A stretch of DNA of 64,000 bases from Bacteroidetes Order II. bacterium (GTDB taxonomy: Bacteria; Bacteroidota; Rhodothermia; Rhodothermales; UBA2364): contig JAEUSQ010000038.1 of assembly GCA_016788705.1 (NCBI GenBank), positions 66,194 to 130,193 of the forward strand, given 5' to 3'. Position numbers and translations under genes: made by a program. A model generated the notes under the pieces. It searched no databases, was not told the origin of the DNA, and was given only the letters and a program-made list of their open reading frames with translations. Below, in pieces: positions 33,299 to 41,474 of this stretch. Numbering within the stretch: the stretch's first letter is position 1; each line of letters opens with the position of its first letter.

Positions 33299-35647
33299 AT
33301 GGTTGTTTATCAAACGCCCGTCATCGCCACTTATGTAGGTTGGGGCAAAAACACGCGCTTCATGGAAACCAATTCCCTTTCCGACCCTTCGCAGGTACAC
33401 TATTTGGTCGTCGTGCATGGCATGGGCGAACCACGCGAAGGAGCCACTGTTCTGCCCGTCATCAATCGCATGGCCGAGATTCGGGCAAAGGAAATGTACC
33501 CCAACCTTGATCTTAAGTTGGGGATTAAAGAAAACACCATTTCACTGGGGCGGATGCTCCCCTCTGGTGGGCGTCAAAAATGGGTAGAATTCAAAGGCAT
33601 TCCCATCAAAACCACATCCAATGATCAAGACGTCTGTGCCCCTGCTTCAGGAACCCCCACAGCAACTTTTTTAGGAGAACCTTCCGACTGTGGCACCAAT
33701 ATCCGGTTCGTGGATCTTTTCTGGGGCGATGTCACCACCCAACTTTTTCCAAAAGCCGCCGAACCCGTTAACCTGTGGACACGGGCCTTAATCAACCGCG
33801 TGGAACAACGTTGGAATGCGCAACGGCGCGACAAAGTGTCTCATTCTGGCCTTTACCAAGCCAATGTAGAGATTCAACTGAAGGTGCTCTTAGATAACCT
33901 GCGTAAAACCTTGATTCCCATACAGCAGGTACTTTCGCTTCGGTTCCGGTTTTTATCCGAACTTATTTTTGATAAGTTTTTAGGTGATGTTCAGCTTTAT
34001 GCCGAATACATGACCTGCCGAGAAGATGCAATCAAGCGTTTTCACGCCAAAATGAGCGAGGTACACCGTGCGCATGATATGACGGAAATGGAACGCAAAC
34101 TTATGGGTGGTGAACCCCGTAAACCTGTTTACCACGTAATTGCACACAGCCTTGGCACCGTCATGTCGTTGGATGCCTTGGTTGACGGAGCCGCAACCGA
34201 AGCGTCTTGGTTCCCTTTCGTCAAAAATTATGTAACCTTAGGCTCCCCTATAGATAAGTTTCTGATGCTGTGGCCAGAAAATTACCACCACCTAGACAAC
34301 CTCAATCATCCGAAATGGAAGGGCTTGGTCTGGTCCGAACGTGCGTCACAGGTTCAAAAAATTAGACACTTTAATTATTGTGACGAGCAAGACCCCGTAG
34401 GCCATAACTTAGACTTTTTGGAAAAAAAACCCGTAATCAGACATTTGTTCGAAACTGTCGAAGACAAAGTATTTGTCCGGTATCCAGTTCCCGGAAAGGC
34501 CCATGTAGATTATTGGACAGATGCCGAGTTGTTCCGGCATATCTTGCATGTTACCATAGATGACAAGCCCATTACCGACCCCAAACCACGCAAAAAACAG
34601 AATTTCCGGAAAACCATGCTGGACATGATGGCCTTCGATCAGCAAGCGGAGGCGAATCAGGCCACGACCAAAAACAATGAAGCCGCCCCTGTTCAGTGGT
34701 ACATTCCGAAAATCTATAAAGAAGTGACCAAAATCTCTTATGTCTTGCTTCCCTTGATTTTTTGGACGGTTTTGAGCGCCCTACTGTTGTTTTTTGGCCT
34801 TGGAACCTCTTTTGCCAAAGAAGGCGCTGGAAAATTATTCGACGATTCGGAGTTGGTCTCCAGAACCCTGCTGGCCTTTACTTTTCTTGGGGGGTATGGC
34901 CTCTCAGAATTGCTTGCTACCTTAACCGGAAAATCTTTTCAGGAGTGGATTCGTTCCACGAAGCGGCCCGCTTTATGGGCTACCATTGGAATAACGGCTA
35001 TTACACCTGTCATTTTTACGGGCATTATCACCATCGGAACTTGGGCCATGCTCCTCATAGGCATTCTGATCGGTATCCTTTGGCTATACTTCCGCGTAAT
35101 GGAGCTAATGATTCAGTGGAGGCAAATGACGGTCATGCTTACCGATGCCACCAATAAAAATGCACCAGAGTTGGAAGACCGCATGACCAAACGGGTTATC
35201 TTACGCATCCGAATTGCAGTCTGGGGGCTCTTGTTTCCGGTCTTGTTTCTTTTTTTCGGATCAGAGTGGTTCGACCATGTGGTGGATTTGCGCATTTTTA
35301 CGACATCCCCCCTCCCAATGCTGACCAATTTGTATCACCAACTTTCGCACGGGTTGGCAGACTTGTTTTTTCCAATTGCGATGTTTGTGGGTCCTAATCC
35401 GGATTACACCCGTTACCACAATGTGGTCGTCACAAGTTTTGTCTTGCTTTCGATGACAGGTTCTTTGGTATATGTATATCGGGCCTTGAAATACTTTATT
35501 GAACGAAGAAAAACGATCAAGATGAAGCAGGATATGCATGATAGGGCGGCTTTATTCGCCCCTGAAATGTTACCAGACGCCCGTTCAGAGGCCGCGCTTG
35601 GTAATAGTAATTCTGCCAAAGTCTCGCAGACGTCAACGCCTCAATAA
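33299..35647 (+). CDS. Membrane-anchored alpha/beta-hydrolase-like protein of unknown role
   Basis: This 782-residue protein combines an N-terminal alpha/beta-hydrolase fold with a C-terminal membrane region. The oxyanion-side motif YLVVVHGMGEP is near residues 35-45. The nucleophile elbow HSLGT (in VIAHSLGTVMSLDAL) is near residue 282 with the catalytic Ser. A downstream GSPIDK is also lipase-like. From about residue 475 there are several hydrophobic segments (for example YVLLPLIFWTVLSALLLFFG and later ones), suggesting six or so membrane helices. It could be a lipase/esterase attached to the inner membrane with its catalytic part in the cytoplasm, because there is no signal peptide. The start may instead be the ATG at 33362. 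It has its own promoter and terminator. Confidence 0.65.
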   Translation: MVVYQTPVIATYVGWGKNTRFMETNSLSDPSQVHYLVVVHGMGEPREGATVLPVINRMAEIRAKEMYPNLDLKLGIKENTISLGRMLPSGGRQKWVEFKGIPIKTTSNDQDVCAPASGTPTATFLGEPSDCGTNIRFVDLFWGDVTTQLFPKAAEPVNLWTRALINRVEQRWNAQRRDKVSHSGLYQANVEIQLKVLLDNLRKTLIPIQQVLSLRFRFLSELIFDKFLGDVQLYAEYMTCREDAIKRFHAKMSEVHRAHDMTEMERKLMGGEPRKPVYHVIAHSLGTVMSLDALVDGAATEASWFPFVKNYVTLGSPIDKFLMLWPENYHHLDNLNHPKWKGLVWSERASQVQKIRHFNYCDEQDPVGHNLDFLEKKPVIRHLFETVEDKVFVRYPVPGKAHVDYWTDAELFRHILHVTIDDKPITDPKPRKKQNFRKTMLDMMAFDQQAEANQATTKNNEAAPVQWYIPKIYKEVTKISYVLLPLIFWTVLSALLLFFGLGTSFAKEGAGKLFDDSELVSRTLLAFTFLGGYGLSELLATLTGKSFQEWIRSTKRPALWATIGITAITPVIFTGIITIGTWAMLLIGILIGILWLYFRVMELMIQWRQMTVMLTDATNKNAPELEDRMTKRVILRIRIAVWGLLFPVLFLFFGSEWFDHVVDLRIFTTSPLPMLTNLYHQLSHGLADLFFPIAMFVGPNPDYTRYHNVVVTSFVLLSMTGSLVYVYRALKYFIERRKTIKMKQDMHDRAALFAPEMLPDARSEAALGNSNSAKVSQTSTPQ

Positions 35648-35672
35648 ACCCGTCGCCCACGACTGAATCCCT

Positions 35673-35702
35673 ATCCGTTGGAATATTCTGGCGGATTTTT
35701 TT
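35673..35702 (+). terminator. Terminator after the alpha/beta-hydrolase gene
   Basis: ATCCG (35673-35677) pairs with CGGAT (35692-35696), extended by T-G wobbles, followed by seven T. It is 25 bp past the stop. Confidence 0.6.
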
Positions 35703-35791
35703 ATCCCCAACTTCGGAGGGTATAAAAAACCTTTTCTCGTTTACCTTCTGCCATGTCCCTCCTTTGGGTACAAGGCATATGGAGTGCTGTT

Positions 35792-36382
35792 CTATGTTTT
35801 ATGTTTTTGCAAAGTACGCTTTCGTTGCATCTGACGCGGACCGTACCAGAGCCAAAAACCAGTGATACTAAATACCAACAAGGCCAAGCCCATGATACTG
35901 GTGTACAAAAGTTTAATAATCCCACCTTGGGTCTCTAAATAACGATCCAATATAGAGGCGTCATGAATGTGCTCTACCAAGTCGGCATTTCTGCGTTCAA
36001 TGAGCAGCACTTTTCCGGTTGCCCCGTCTAATTGAATGCCCCAATAATGATCTGCAAAGACAAATTTGACGCTTCCCTTGTCTTGTCGGACGTCAATTCG
36101 GTCTAACTGTGTAGAAAGTTCGGGCGAAACTTTTTCGTGTAAGGTCCGATTTGCCACGGCCTGCAATTCATGTAAAGGTTTCCATTCCCGCAACTCCGTT
36201 GTGGTTCCTTTTTGGGTAGGCGCCAGTAACCATCCATTACTGTTCTTTTTCCACCCCAGCAACAAGCCAGAGACGGCAATCACCATAAAAAAAACAAAGA
36301 GAAAAATACCAGTTATCCGATGAATCGTCCGAAAAGTACGGAGCGTTTGGGCTTGTTTTTTTCGTTTTTCGATACCTTGCAT
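35792..36382 (-). CDS. PepSY-domain membrane protein
   Basis: This 196-residue protein has an N-terminal cytoplasmic segment RTFRTIHRITG, then a membrane helix (about 24-44) and a PepSY-like external domain (about 70-150, with VKFVFADHYWGIQLDGATGKVL). A second helix follows (about 157-180), ending in a GFWLWYGPRQMQRKR tail. This matches the PepSY-associated TM family, small relatives of iron-uptake PiuB-like membrane proteins. The role is unknown; iron or flavin-linked redox functions are reported in relatives. It starts 6 bp after the CCA-adding enzyme gene ends on the same strand, so the two are probably cotranscribed although functionally unrelated. Confidence 0.85.
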   Translation of the reverse strand: MQGIEKRKKQAQTLRTFRTIHRITGIFLFVFFMVIAVSGLLLGWKKNSNGWLLAPTQKGTTTELREWKPLHELQAVANRTLHEKVSPELSTQLDRIDVRQDKGSVKFVFADHYWGIQLDGATGKVLLIERRNADLVEHIHDASILDRYLETQGGIIKLLYTSIMGLALLVFSITGFWLWYGPRQMQRKRTLQKHKT

Positions 36383-36388
36383 GGAAGA

Positions 36389-37831
36389 TTAGGTTACCGT
36401 TTTTAAAAGTTCATCTTTTACAGTCAGCATATACGCAAAAGCGGCTTCATGCTCATTCGGAATCCGTCCTTCGAGAATAGCCTCTTCTATGGCCTTTTTG
36501 ATGATCCCTACTTCTTTGCCTGGTTTTAGTCCCAGAACCGCCATAATTTCATTGCCCTTTACGGGCGGTTGAAAATGACGAAGGCGGTCTTTCTCCTCAA
36601 CAATGCGCATTTTTTCTTCCACCAAATCAAAATGGGCCAAATAACGCACTACACGTTGCGGATTTTTGGTGGTAATGTCTGCCCTAACAAGTGCCATCAA
36701 GTCTTCAAGGTCCTCCCCTGCATCAAATAAGAGACGCCGCACCGCCGAATCGGTCACCACTTCATCCACCAAAGCCACCGGACGATGATGTAGCGAGACT
36801 AATTTTTGCACATAACGCATCCGATCGTCCACGGGTAAACGCAGTTGTTTGAAAATACCCGGGACCATCCGCCCGCCACGGTCTTCGTGGCCGTGAAACG
36901 TCCAGCCAATGCCTTGTACATACCGTTTACTTTTCGGCTTCCCGATATCGTGTAATAATGCCGCCCAGCGAAGCCAACGGGTTTCTTCCGCAGGACGCCC
37001 AGCGAGCGATTCAGCAAGGTTGTCTAAGACCTGCAGGGTATGAAAAAAGTTGTCTTTGTGCTTATGGCCTTCCATGTTTTCTACACCCGCCAAGGAAGTA
37101 AGGGCAGGAAATACATGAGCCAATATCCCTGTTTCGTACAGAATCCGCAAGCCAATAGAGGGCACAGGACACACCATGATCTTTTGTAGTTCGTCCGTAA
37201 CCCGCTCCATGCTGATAATCCGGATACGTTCAGCCATTTTTTTCATGGCGACCAAAGCCTCTGAATGGATGGTAAACCCGAGTTGGGTAGCAAAACGGGC
37301 AGCACGCATCATTCGCAATGGATCATCAGAAAAAGTAACCTCCGGGTCTAAAGGCGTCCGTATGAGTTGTTCAGCCAAGTCTTTTTGGCCGCCAAAAGGA
37401 TCCAGTAGTGTACCAAAAGTATTCACATTCAACGAAACAGCCAAGGCATTAATCGTAAAATCACGACGATTCTGATCTTCCTCCAAGGTTCCCTCTTCAA
37501 CAACGGGCTTGCGGGAATCTCGTGAATAACTCTCGCTACGCGCACCCACGAATTCCAAGGCCAAAGAATGGCCTCCGGAGAGATACAGGTGTACACCTGC
37601 GGTTCCAAAATTTTTGTGTACATGTGCCATACCCACCCCATAGGCATCTGCCACGGCCTGTGCCAACCGAATACCGCTTCCAGCGCCAACCGTCACAAAG
37701 TCTAAATCTTTTGTTGGCCGTTGCAAGAGCCAATCACGCACGCCACCACCCACCATATAGGCAGGCAGGGCCATTTCGTCTGCAAGTGTACCAATCCGGC
37801 GAAGAATGTCTGAATATGGAAGCCTGTTCAA
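36389..37831 (-). CDS. cca: CCA-adding tRNA nucleotidyltransferase with HD domain
   Basis: This 480-residue protein belongs to the class II CCA-adding/poly(A) polymerase family. MVGGGVRDWLL (26-36) and the metal-binding DLDF (42-45) are the nucleotidyltransferase signature, with RRDFTINAL (about 122-130) and later DPLRMMRAARFA as further family blocks. An HD domain follows (HTLQVLDNLAE, then LLHDIGKP around 290). It would build or repair the CCA end of tRNAs. That fits the tRNA-Pro gene at 52,019, which does not encode CCA. A poly(A) polymerase is the alternative. PepSY protein follows at 6 bp. Confidence 0.9.
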   Translation of the reverse strand: MNRLPYSDILRRIGTLADEMALPAYMVGGGVRDWLLQRPTKDLDFVTVGAGSGIRLAQAVADAYGVGMAHVHKNFGTAGVHLYLSGGHSLALEFVGARSESYSRDSRKPVVEEGTLEEDQNRRDFTINALAVSLNVNTFGTLLDPFGGQKDLAEQLIRTPLDPEVTFSDDPLRMMRAARFATQLGFTIHSEALVAMKKMAERIRIISMERVTDELQKIMVCPVPSIGLRILYETGILAHVFPALTSLAGVENMEGHKHKDNFFHTLQVLDNLAESLAGRPAEETRWLRWAALLHDIGKPKSKRYVQGIGWTFHGHEDRGGRMVPGIFKQLRLPVDDRMRYVQKLVSLHHRPVALVDEVVTDSAVRRLLFDAGEDLEDLMALVRADITTKNPQRVVRYLAHFDLVEEKMRIVEEKDRLRHFQPPVKGNEIMAVLGLKPGKEVGIIKKAIEEAILEGRIPNEHEAAFAYMLTVKDELLKTVT

Positions 37832-38048
37832 GGGTTGTATCTCCTAAACCAAAAGAGCAAATGGACAAATGGGGGTACCTGTTCGGCATCACAGACGTTG
37901 AAGATACAAGATTTGATGTGGATGTATTTCAAAAAACGGATCAGGATGCTGCTGTTTCCTTTTTATAAACAGGTTTTCCCCACGTAAAACCTCCCTGTGC
38001 GGTTACCAAAAGATCAGATGTCCCGCTTATCAGCTTCAAGCAAAACCG

Positions 38049-38942
38049 TCATTCTGTATGACCTGCCCCTTTGGAAAAATGCCTATTCAAGGCTTCCCGT
38101 ACCACCGTCACGGGCATTTCGGCTTGTGTCCATTGACTGTATGCCGCCGCCGCTTGCCCAATAAACATTTCAAGCCCGCCAATGGTCTTGCCTCCAGCAT
38201 CGGCTACATCCCTCAGAAAACGGGTTTGGATCGGGTTATAAATAAGGTCGTAGGCGGTATGGTGTACCCCAAAATCCTTCACATCAGCCCAAACAGACTC
38301 TTCCACACGAGGGTACATTCCTTTTGGCGTAGCGTTAACCAATAGGTGTGCCGCCCGAATGGCAGGCCCAGCTACAGGCCATTCAGCAATAGATATTTTC
38401 TCGTTAGGATCATAAGGCCGCATGGCAGCAACCAATCCTTGTGCTTTTTCTGGTGAGCGGACGACCAACCGGATGTTGCTTAGGTCTAGATGCATCAATA
38501 AACCATAGAGCACCGCCCGTGTTGCACCTCCTGCCCCAAAAACCACTGCTTCTTTTCCGGCAAATGCTGCAACATGGGGCCATAGCGGCGCCAAAAACCC
38601 AACCACATCGGTGTTATCTCCATAAAGGAATGGGCGACCTTCTTCATCCACTTTACACACAATGGTATTCACTGCACCTATGGCTTGCGCCGCCTCGGAG
38701 CATTGATCCATCAGCCTAAAAGCGGCTTCTTTATGCGGAAGCGTAACATTAGCCCCCGAAAACCCCAATGCCAGAAGCCCGCGAATGGCTGCTGCGAGGT
38801 GCTCCGGCTGAACAGGTGATGCCAAATAAGTCCTGTTTAGGCCCTGCTCCCGAAAAGCAGCATTGTGAATGAGTGGAGAAAGAGAGTGATGAATCGGCCA
38901 GCCAAGTACCGCAATCGGCTTTGTATGCACATTCGGAAACAT
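38049..38942 (-). CDS. aroE: Shikimate dehydrogenase
   Basis: This 297-residue enzyme reduces 3-dehydroshikimate to shikimate with NADPH. Visible family features are HHSLSPLIHN (18-27, shikimate binding), NVTLPHKE (64-71, with the catalytic Lys), a DNTDVVGF block near 109, the Rossmann motif VFGAGGATRAV (about 132-142), NATPKGMYP and a late GLEMFIGQAA. It is cytoplasmic. The neighbouring genes (CCA-adding enzyme and TPR protein) lie on the same strand but are separated by more than 110 bp and are functionally unrelated. There is no Shine-Dalgarno. Confidence 0.94.
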   Translation of the reverse strand: MFPNVHTKPIAVLGWPIHHSLSPLIHNAAFREQGLNRTYLASPVQPEHLAAAIRGLLALGFSGANVTLPHKEAAFRLMDQCSEAAQAIGAVNTIVCKVDEEGRPFLYGDNTDVVGFLAPLWPHVAAFAGKEAVVFGAGGATRAVLYGLLMHLDLSNIRLVVRSPEKAQGLVAAMRPYDPNEKISIAEWPVAGPAIRAAHLLVNATPKGMYPRVEESVWADVKDFGVHHTAYDLIYNPIQTRFLRDVADAGGKTIGGLEMFIGQAAAAYSQWTQAEMPVTVVREALNRHFSKGAGHTE

Positions 38943-39057
38943 AATGAACGTCTCTTAGGCTATGATTGAAGGAGCAAACAAGGCCAAAATAAGTACTCGA
39001 CCACACCTTTCATGTACCCGGACACCGTTTTCCGTCATTATCTTCGGTTAAGCGTTT

Positions 39058-39990
39058 TCATCGGTGGCGTAACAAATGCGGATTCAGCTTAGCGGCCTGT
39101 TGCCAATAGGTCGAAAAGGCATCTAGGTCACCCTTCTGACGATAGGCCAAGGCAAGGTTATATAAGGTGGCTGCATCCTTTGGCTCCACATTCAACGCCA
39201 TTTGATAACAAACAATGGCTTCATCGAACCGAGAAAGCCTTGCGAGTACATTACCCCGATTATACCAAGCAGCCGTAAATTTTTCTTGCACAACGGTGGC
39301 AAAATCATACGAGCTAAGGGCCTCTTTGAGACGCCCCATCCGCGACAACACAATCCCCCGATTATACCACGTAAGGTAAGCGTAAGGATTGATGTTCAGT
39401 TGCTGCTCGTAGCAATAAAGGGCACAGGCGTCTTTTTCCAACATTTCGTAGCAGAACCCTAATTCATGCCAGGCTTCCTCGTGCTCCGGCTGGTATTTCA
39501 CACAGGCCCTCAGATGACGAATGGCCTCCTCGTAGCGGTTCATTTTCTCCAGCAACCACCCCAAACGGAAGTGCGCCTCTGCATGGAAAGCATCGGCAGC
39601 AATCGCGGTTTCATAGGTAACAACGGCTTCCGCTGGAAAACCAGTTTGTTCATAGGTTTGGCCAATTTGAACCATCGAATCGGCATCAAGTGGGTTGTAA
39701 ATAAGGTGTTGCCGGAAGGCATCCCGTGCATCGGCGGGACGCTGGAGTGCATTCAATGCCAATCCTTTTAAAAACCAGCCCGATGTGGAGGCCGGGTACA
39801 AGGCCAGTAATCGCGAGATCGCACCGAGGGCTTCATGTGGGTTTTTATGTTCCAGATACCAAATTGCGATGTGTGCCAAAAGTTCGGGGTCAATGACTGA
39901 CTCCGGATTTTGGCCATAGGTCGTTAATAAAGACGCAGTATGGGCTGACTCGGTCGAGAACTCCGGCGATTCAAATTCAAAATCGAACAT
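39058..39990 (-). CDS. TPR-repeat protein
   Basis: This 310-residue protein without a signal peptide is built almost wholly of tetratricopeptide repeats from about residue 38 to 305. Typical repeats are WYNRGIVLSRMGRLKEALSS, then WYNRGNVLARLSRFDEAIVC, and AHFRLGWLLEKMNRYEEAIR. The N-terminal 35 residues are acidic and Ser-rich. Such proteins act as adaptors, and the partner is not visible. Its last codons carry GTTAAGCGTTTTCA-like bases (about 39047-39061), a weak cre-like match that I do not call as a site. It is divergent from the small membrane protein gene at 40292. Confidence 0.88.
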   Translation of the reverse strand: MFDFEFESPEFSTESAHTASLLTTYGQNPESVIDPELLAHIAIWYLEHKNPHEALGAISRLLALYPASTSGWFLKGLALNALQRPADARDAFRQHLIYNPLDADSMVQIGQTYEQTGFPAEAVVTYETAIAADAFHAEAHFRLGWLLEKMNRYEEAIRHLRACVKYQPEHEEAWHELGFCYEMLEKDACALYCYEQQLNINPYAYLTWYNRGIVLSRMGRLKEALSSYDFATVVQEKFTAAWYNRGNVLARLSRFDEAIVCYQMALNVEPKDAATLYNLALAYRQKGDLDAFSTYWQQAAKLNPHLLRHR

Positions 39991-40291
39991 AGATGGTGGT
40001 GGTTGCTCAGAATATTTCGGAGAATGATTTTCCGAACTTAACTTGGAGTATCCTGTCTTAAAAAGGGTTTATTCAACGTCTCAGATTGATACTCAGCCTC
40101 GATCAATACGATAATTTGGTGAATTCACATGTGTGCAAGCGCTTTGCAGTGAGGTAAAACGATAAAATCCACACCCCCTTAATATAACGCACTGCGTCAT
40201 TATTGTATTTCCTTTCCTTTTTATTGTAATTTCGGGATTACCAAACCAGTCAGATAGTTTACTAACTTTGTAACCAAACAAAACGAATCAC
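39991..40291. other. 301-bp divergent promoter region
   Basis: This AT-rich region lies between the divergent TPR and small-membrane-protein genes. It contains ACGCA-C-TGCGT (40187-40197), a short perfect inverted repeat, and a TAACTTTG element (annotated). No gene is seen. Confidence 0.5.
40263..40270 (+). promoter_or_regulatory. Candidate Bacteroidota -7 element (TAACTTTG)
   Basis: This is an exact TAnnTTTG match, 21 bp before the GTG and 69 bp before the first ATG of the next gene. No clear -33 TTTG is found at the usual spacing. Confidence 0.4.
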
Positions 40292-40909
40292 GTGGGAACT
40301 TACCAACTGTTGATCTTCCGGATCGCCAGCCGTTTCAATATGGCTTATTCTCCTCTTGGCAAATTTATTCGGAAGCATACAAACGACACTTACCGTGCCG
40401 AGAACCTTTTCATCCTTGCTGCTGCCACGCTGATTATCGCCCTCATGCTGGCCAACCAATTTGCTTGGGCGTTTATTCGGGAAGAGGTTTTGGCAAATCC
40501 GCAAGGCGATGTAGCCATTACCTATTGGCTTGTACAACTTTCTTTTATTGTTACGTTCCTTTTTGGTTGTGTAGTTGGGTTTAAGCCTGCCGCCACCATA
40601 ACTTGTACGTCCTCCTCAGTAAACATCCAAAGTGGTGATTTGCGGACAGCCATCGGTTACGACGAAATTCAGCAAGTAAAGATCATTTCAGCCGACCTCT
40701 TCCACAGCCACTACCGCCGCTATCAGGCCACCATGCCTGTCATCAATGGCACAGAACAACAATATGCGCTGTTGGTAACCGAACATCATCCAGTGGTTCT
40801 TGGACTCTCCGGCACCGATCTTGAGGCTTTTGTTCAGCATGTAGAAGCACAACGTGTTCCCGTATCTCAAGACTTTTCCATCGAGAATCGTTTTGCATTT
40901 GCTGCTTAA
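40292..40909 (+). CDS. Small membrane protein of unknown function
   Basis: The frame runs from a GTG at 40292 (205 residues); an ATG at 40340 (MAYSPLGKFIRK) would give 189 residues and may be the real start. There are two membrane helices, about residues 41-63 and 80-103, followed by a soluble domain of about 100 residues that resembles a small PH-like beta domain (SSVNIQSGDLRTAIGYDEIQ, then VLGLSGTDLEAFVQHVE). This layout fits proteins with a bacterial PH-type domain, but I cannot name the family. The gene has its own -7 element and a strong terminator, so it is probably monocistronic. Confidence 0.7.
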   Translation: MGTYQLLIFRIASRFNMAYSPLGKFIRKHTNDTYRAENLFILAAATLIIALMLANQFAWAFIREEVLANPQGDVAITYWLVQLSFIVTFLFGCVVGFKPAATITCTSSSVNIQSGDLRTAIGYDEIQQVKIISADLFHSHYRRYQATMPVINGTEQQYALLVTEHHPVVLGLSGTDLEAFVQHVEAQRVPVSQDFSIENRFAFAA

Positions 40910-40927
40910 TTACGATAAAACGGCTCT

Positions 40928-40960
40928 AAAGCCCGATTTTTTAAACGATCGGGCTTTTTT
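40928..40960 (+). terminator. Terminator after the small membrane protein gene
   Basis: AAAGCCCGAT (40928-40937) pairs perfectly with ATCGGGCTTT (40948-40957), with a 10-nt loop and a T6 run. Confidence 0.85.
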
Positions 40961-41474
40961 ATTGCTTTTTTACGATTGTTTTTTAACTTTTGTACATCGT
41001 AAATTTGTGGTGTAAGACTCATTGCATATCCCATCATTATGTTGTTTGCTAAAGGGCTACGAGGAAACTTGGGCCCTTTTGCCGTATAAGGAGACAGGAT
41101 TGTCCGAAATTGCGCTGCTAATCATCCGGTTTATCCCATATCATCCACCTTAACGAATAGGCTACCAAAACCTTTTTCCTTGCCAAGTAATGGGCAGATT
41201 GTGCCCCGGAGCAGGATATACTTTGAAAACAGGTAGTTATTTGAGAAGAAGCCGATCCCGGCGAAAACCCTCTCTGAGATTACGTTTATTTCAATAATAG
41301 GAGCATTTCATTATCAAATTGACATAGATCCGCCTACTGTGTTTAAAAAGATGCACCTTCACCTTCTCTTCGCTATTGTTTGCCCCCTGTATAATGACTT
41401 ATCTTGGAAACGTTTACAAAAATCGGCACCCTATACGTCCGGTTCACTCATCTTAGCATTTTGGAGGTCATACC
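40961..41474 (+). other. Long leader region of the ydcS gene with a possible attenuator
   Basis: The 514 bp between a terminator and ydcS hold no clear gene. TAAATTTG at 41000-41007 is an exact -7 match, with TTG at 40976-40978 upstream. About 45 bp later AAAGGGC (41051-41057) pairs with GCCCTTT (41073-41079) and ends in TTTT, resembling a small terminator. A 16-codon ORF (ATG 41039 to TAA 41087) spans this hairpin. The rest shows no riboswitch that I recognise. The region could encode a small RNA or be a long regulated leader. Confidence 0.4.

Noticed and set aside
39047-39061. A cre-like stretch (GTTAAGCGTTTTCA) at the end of the TPR gene.
   Set aside because: It fails at the first two consensus positions and lies at a gene end, where control is unlikely.
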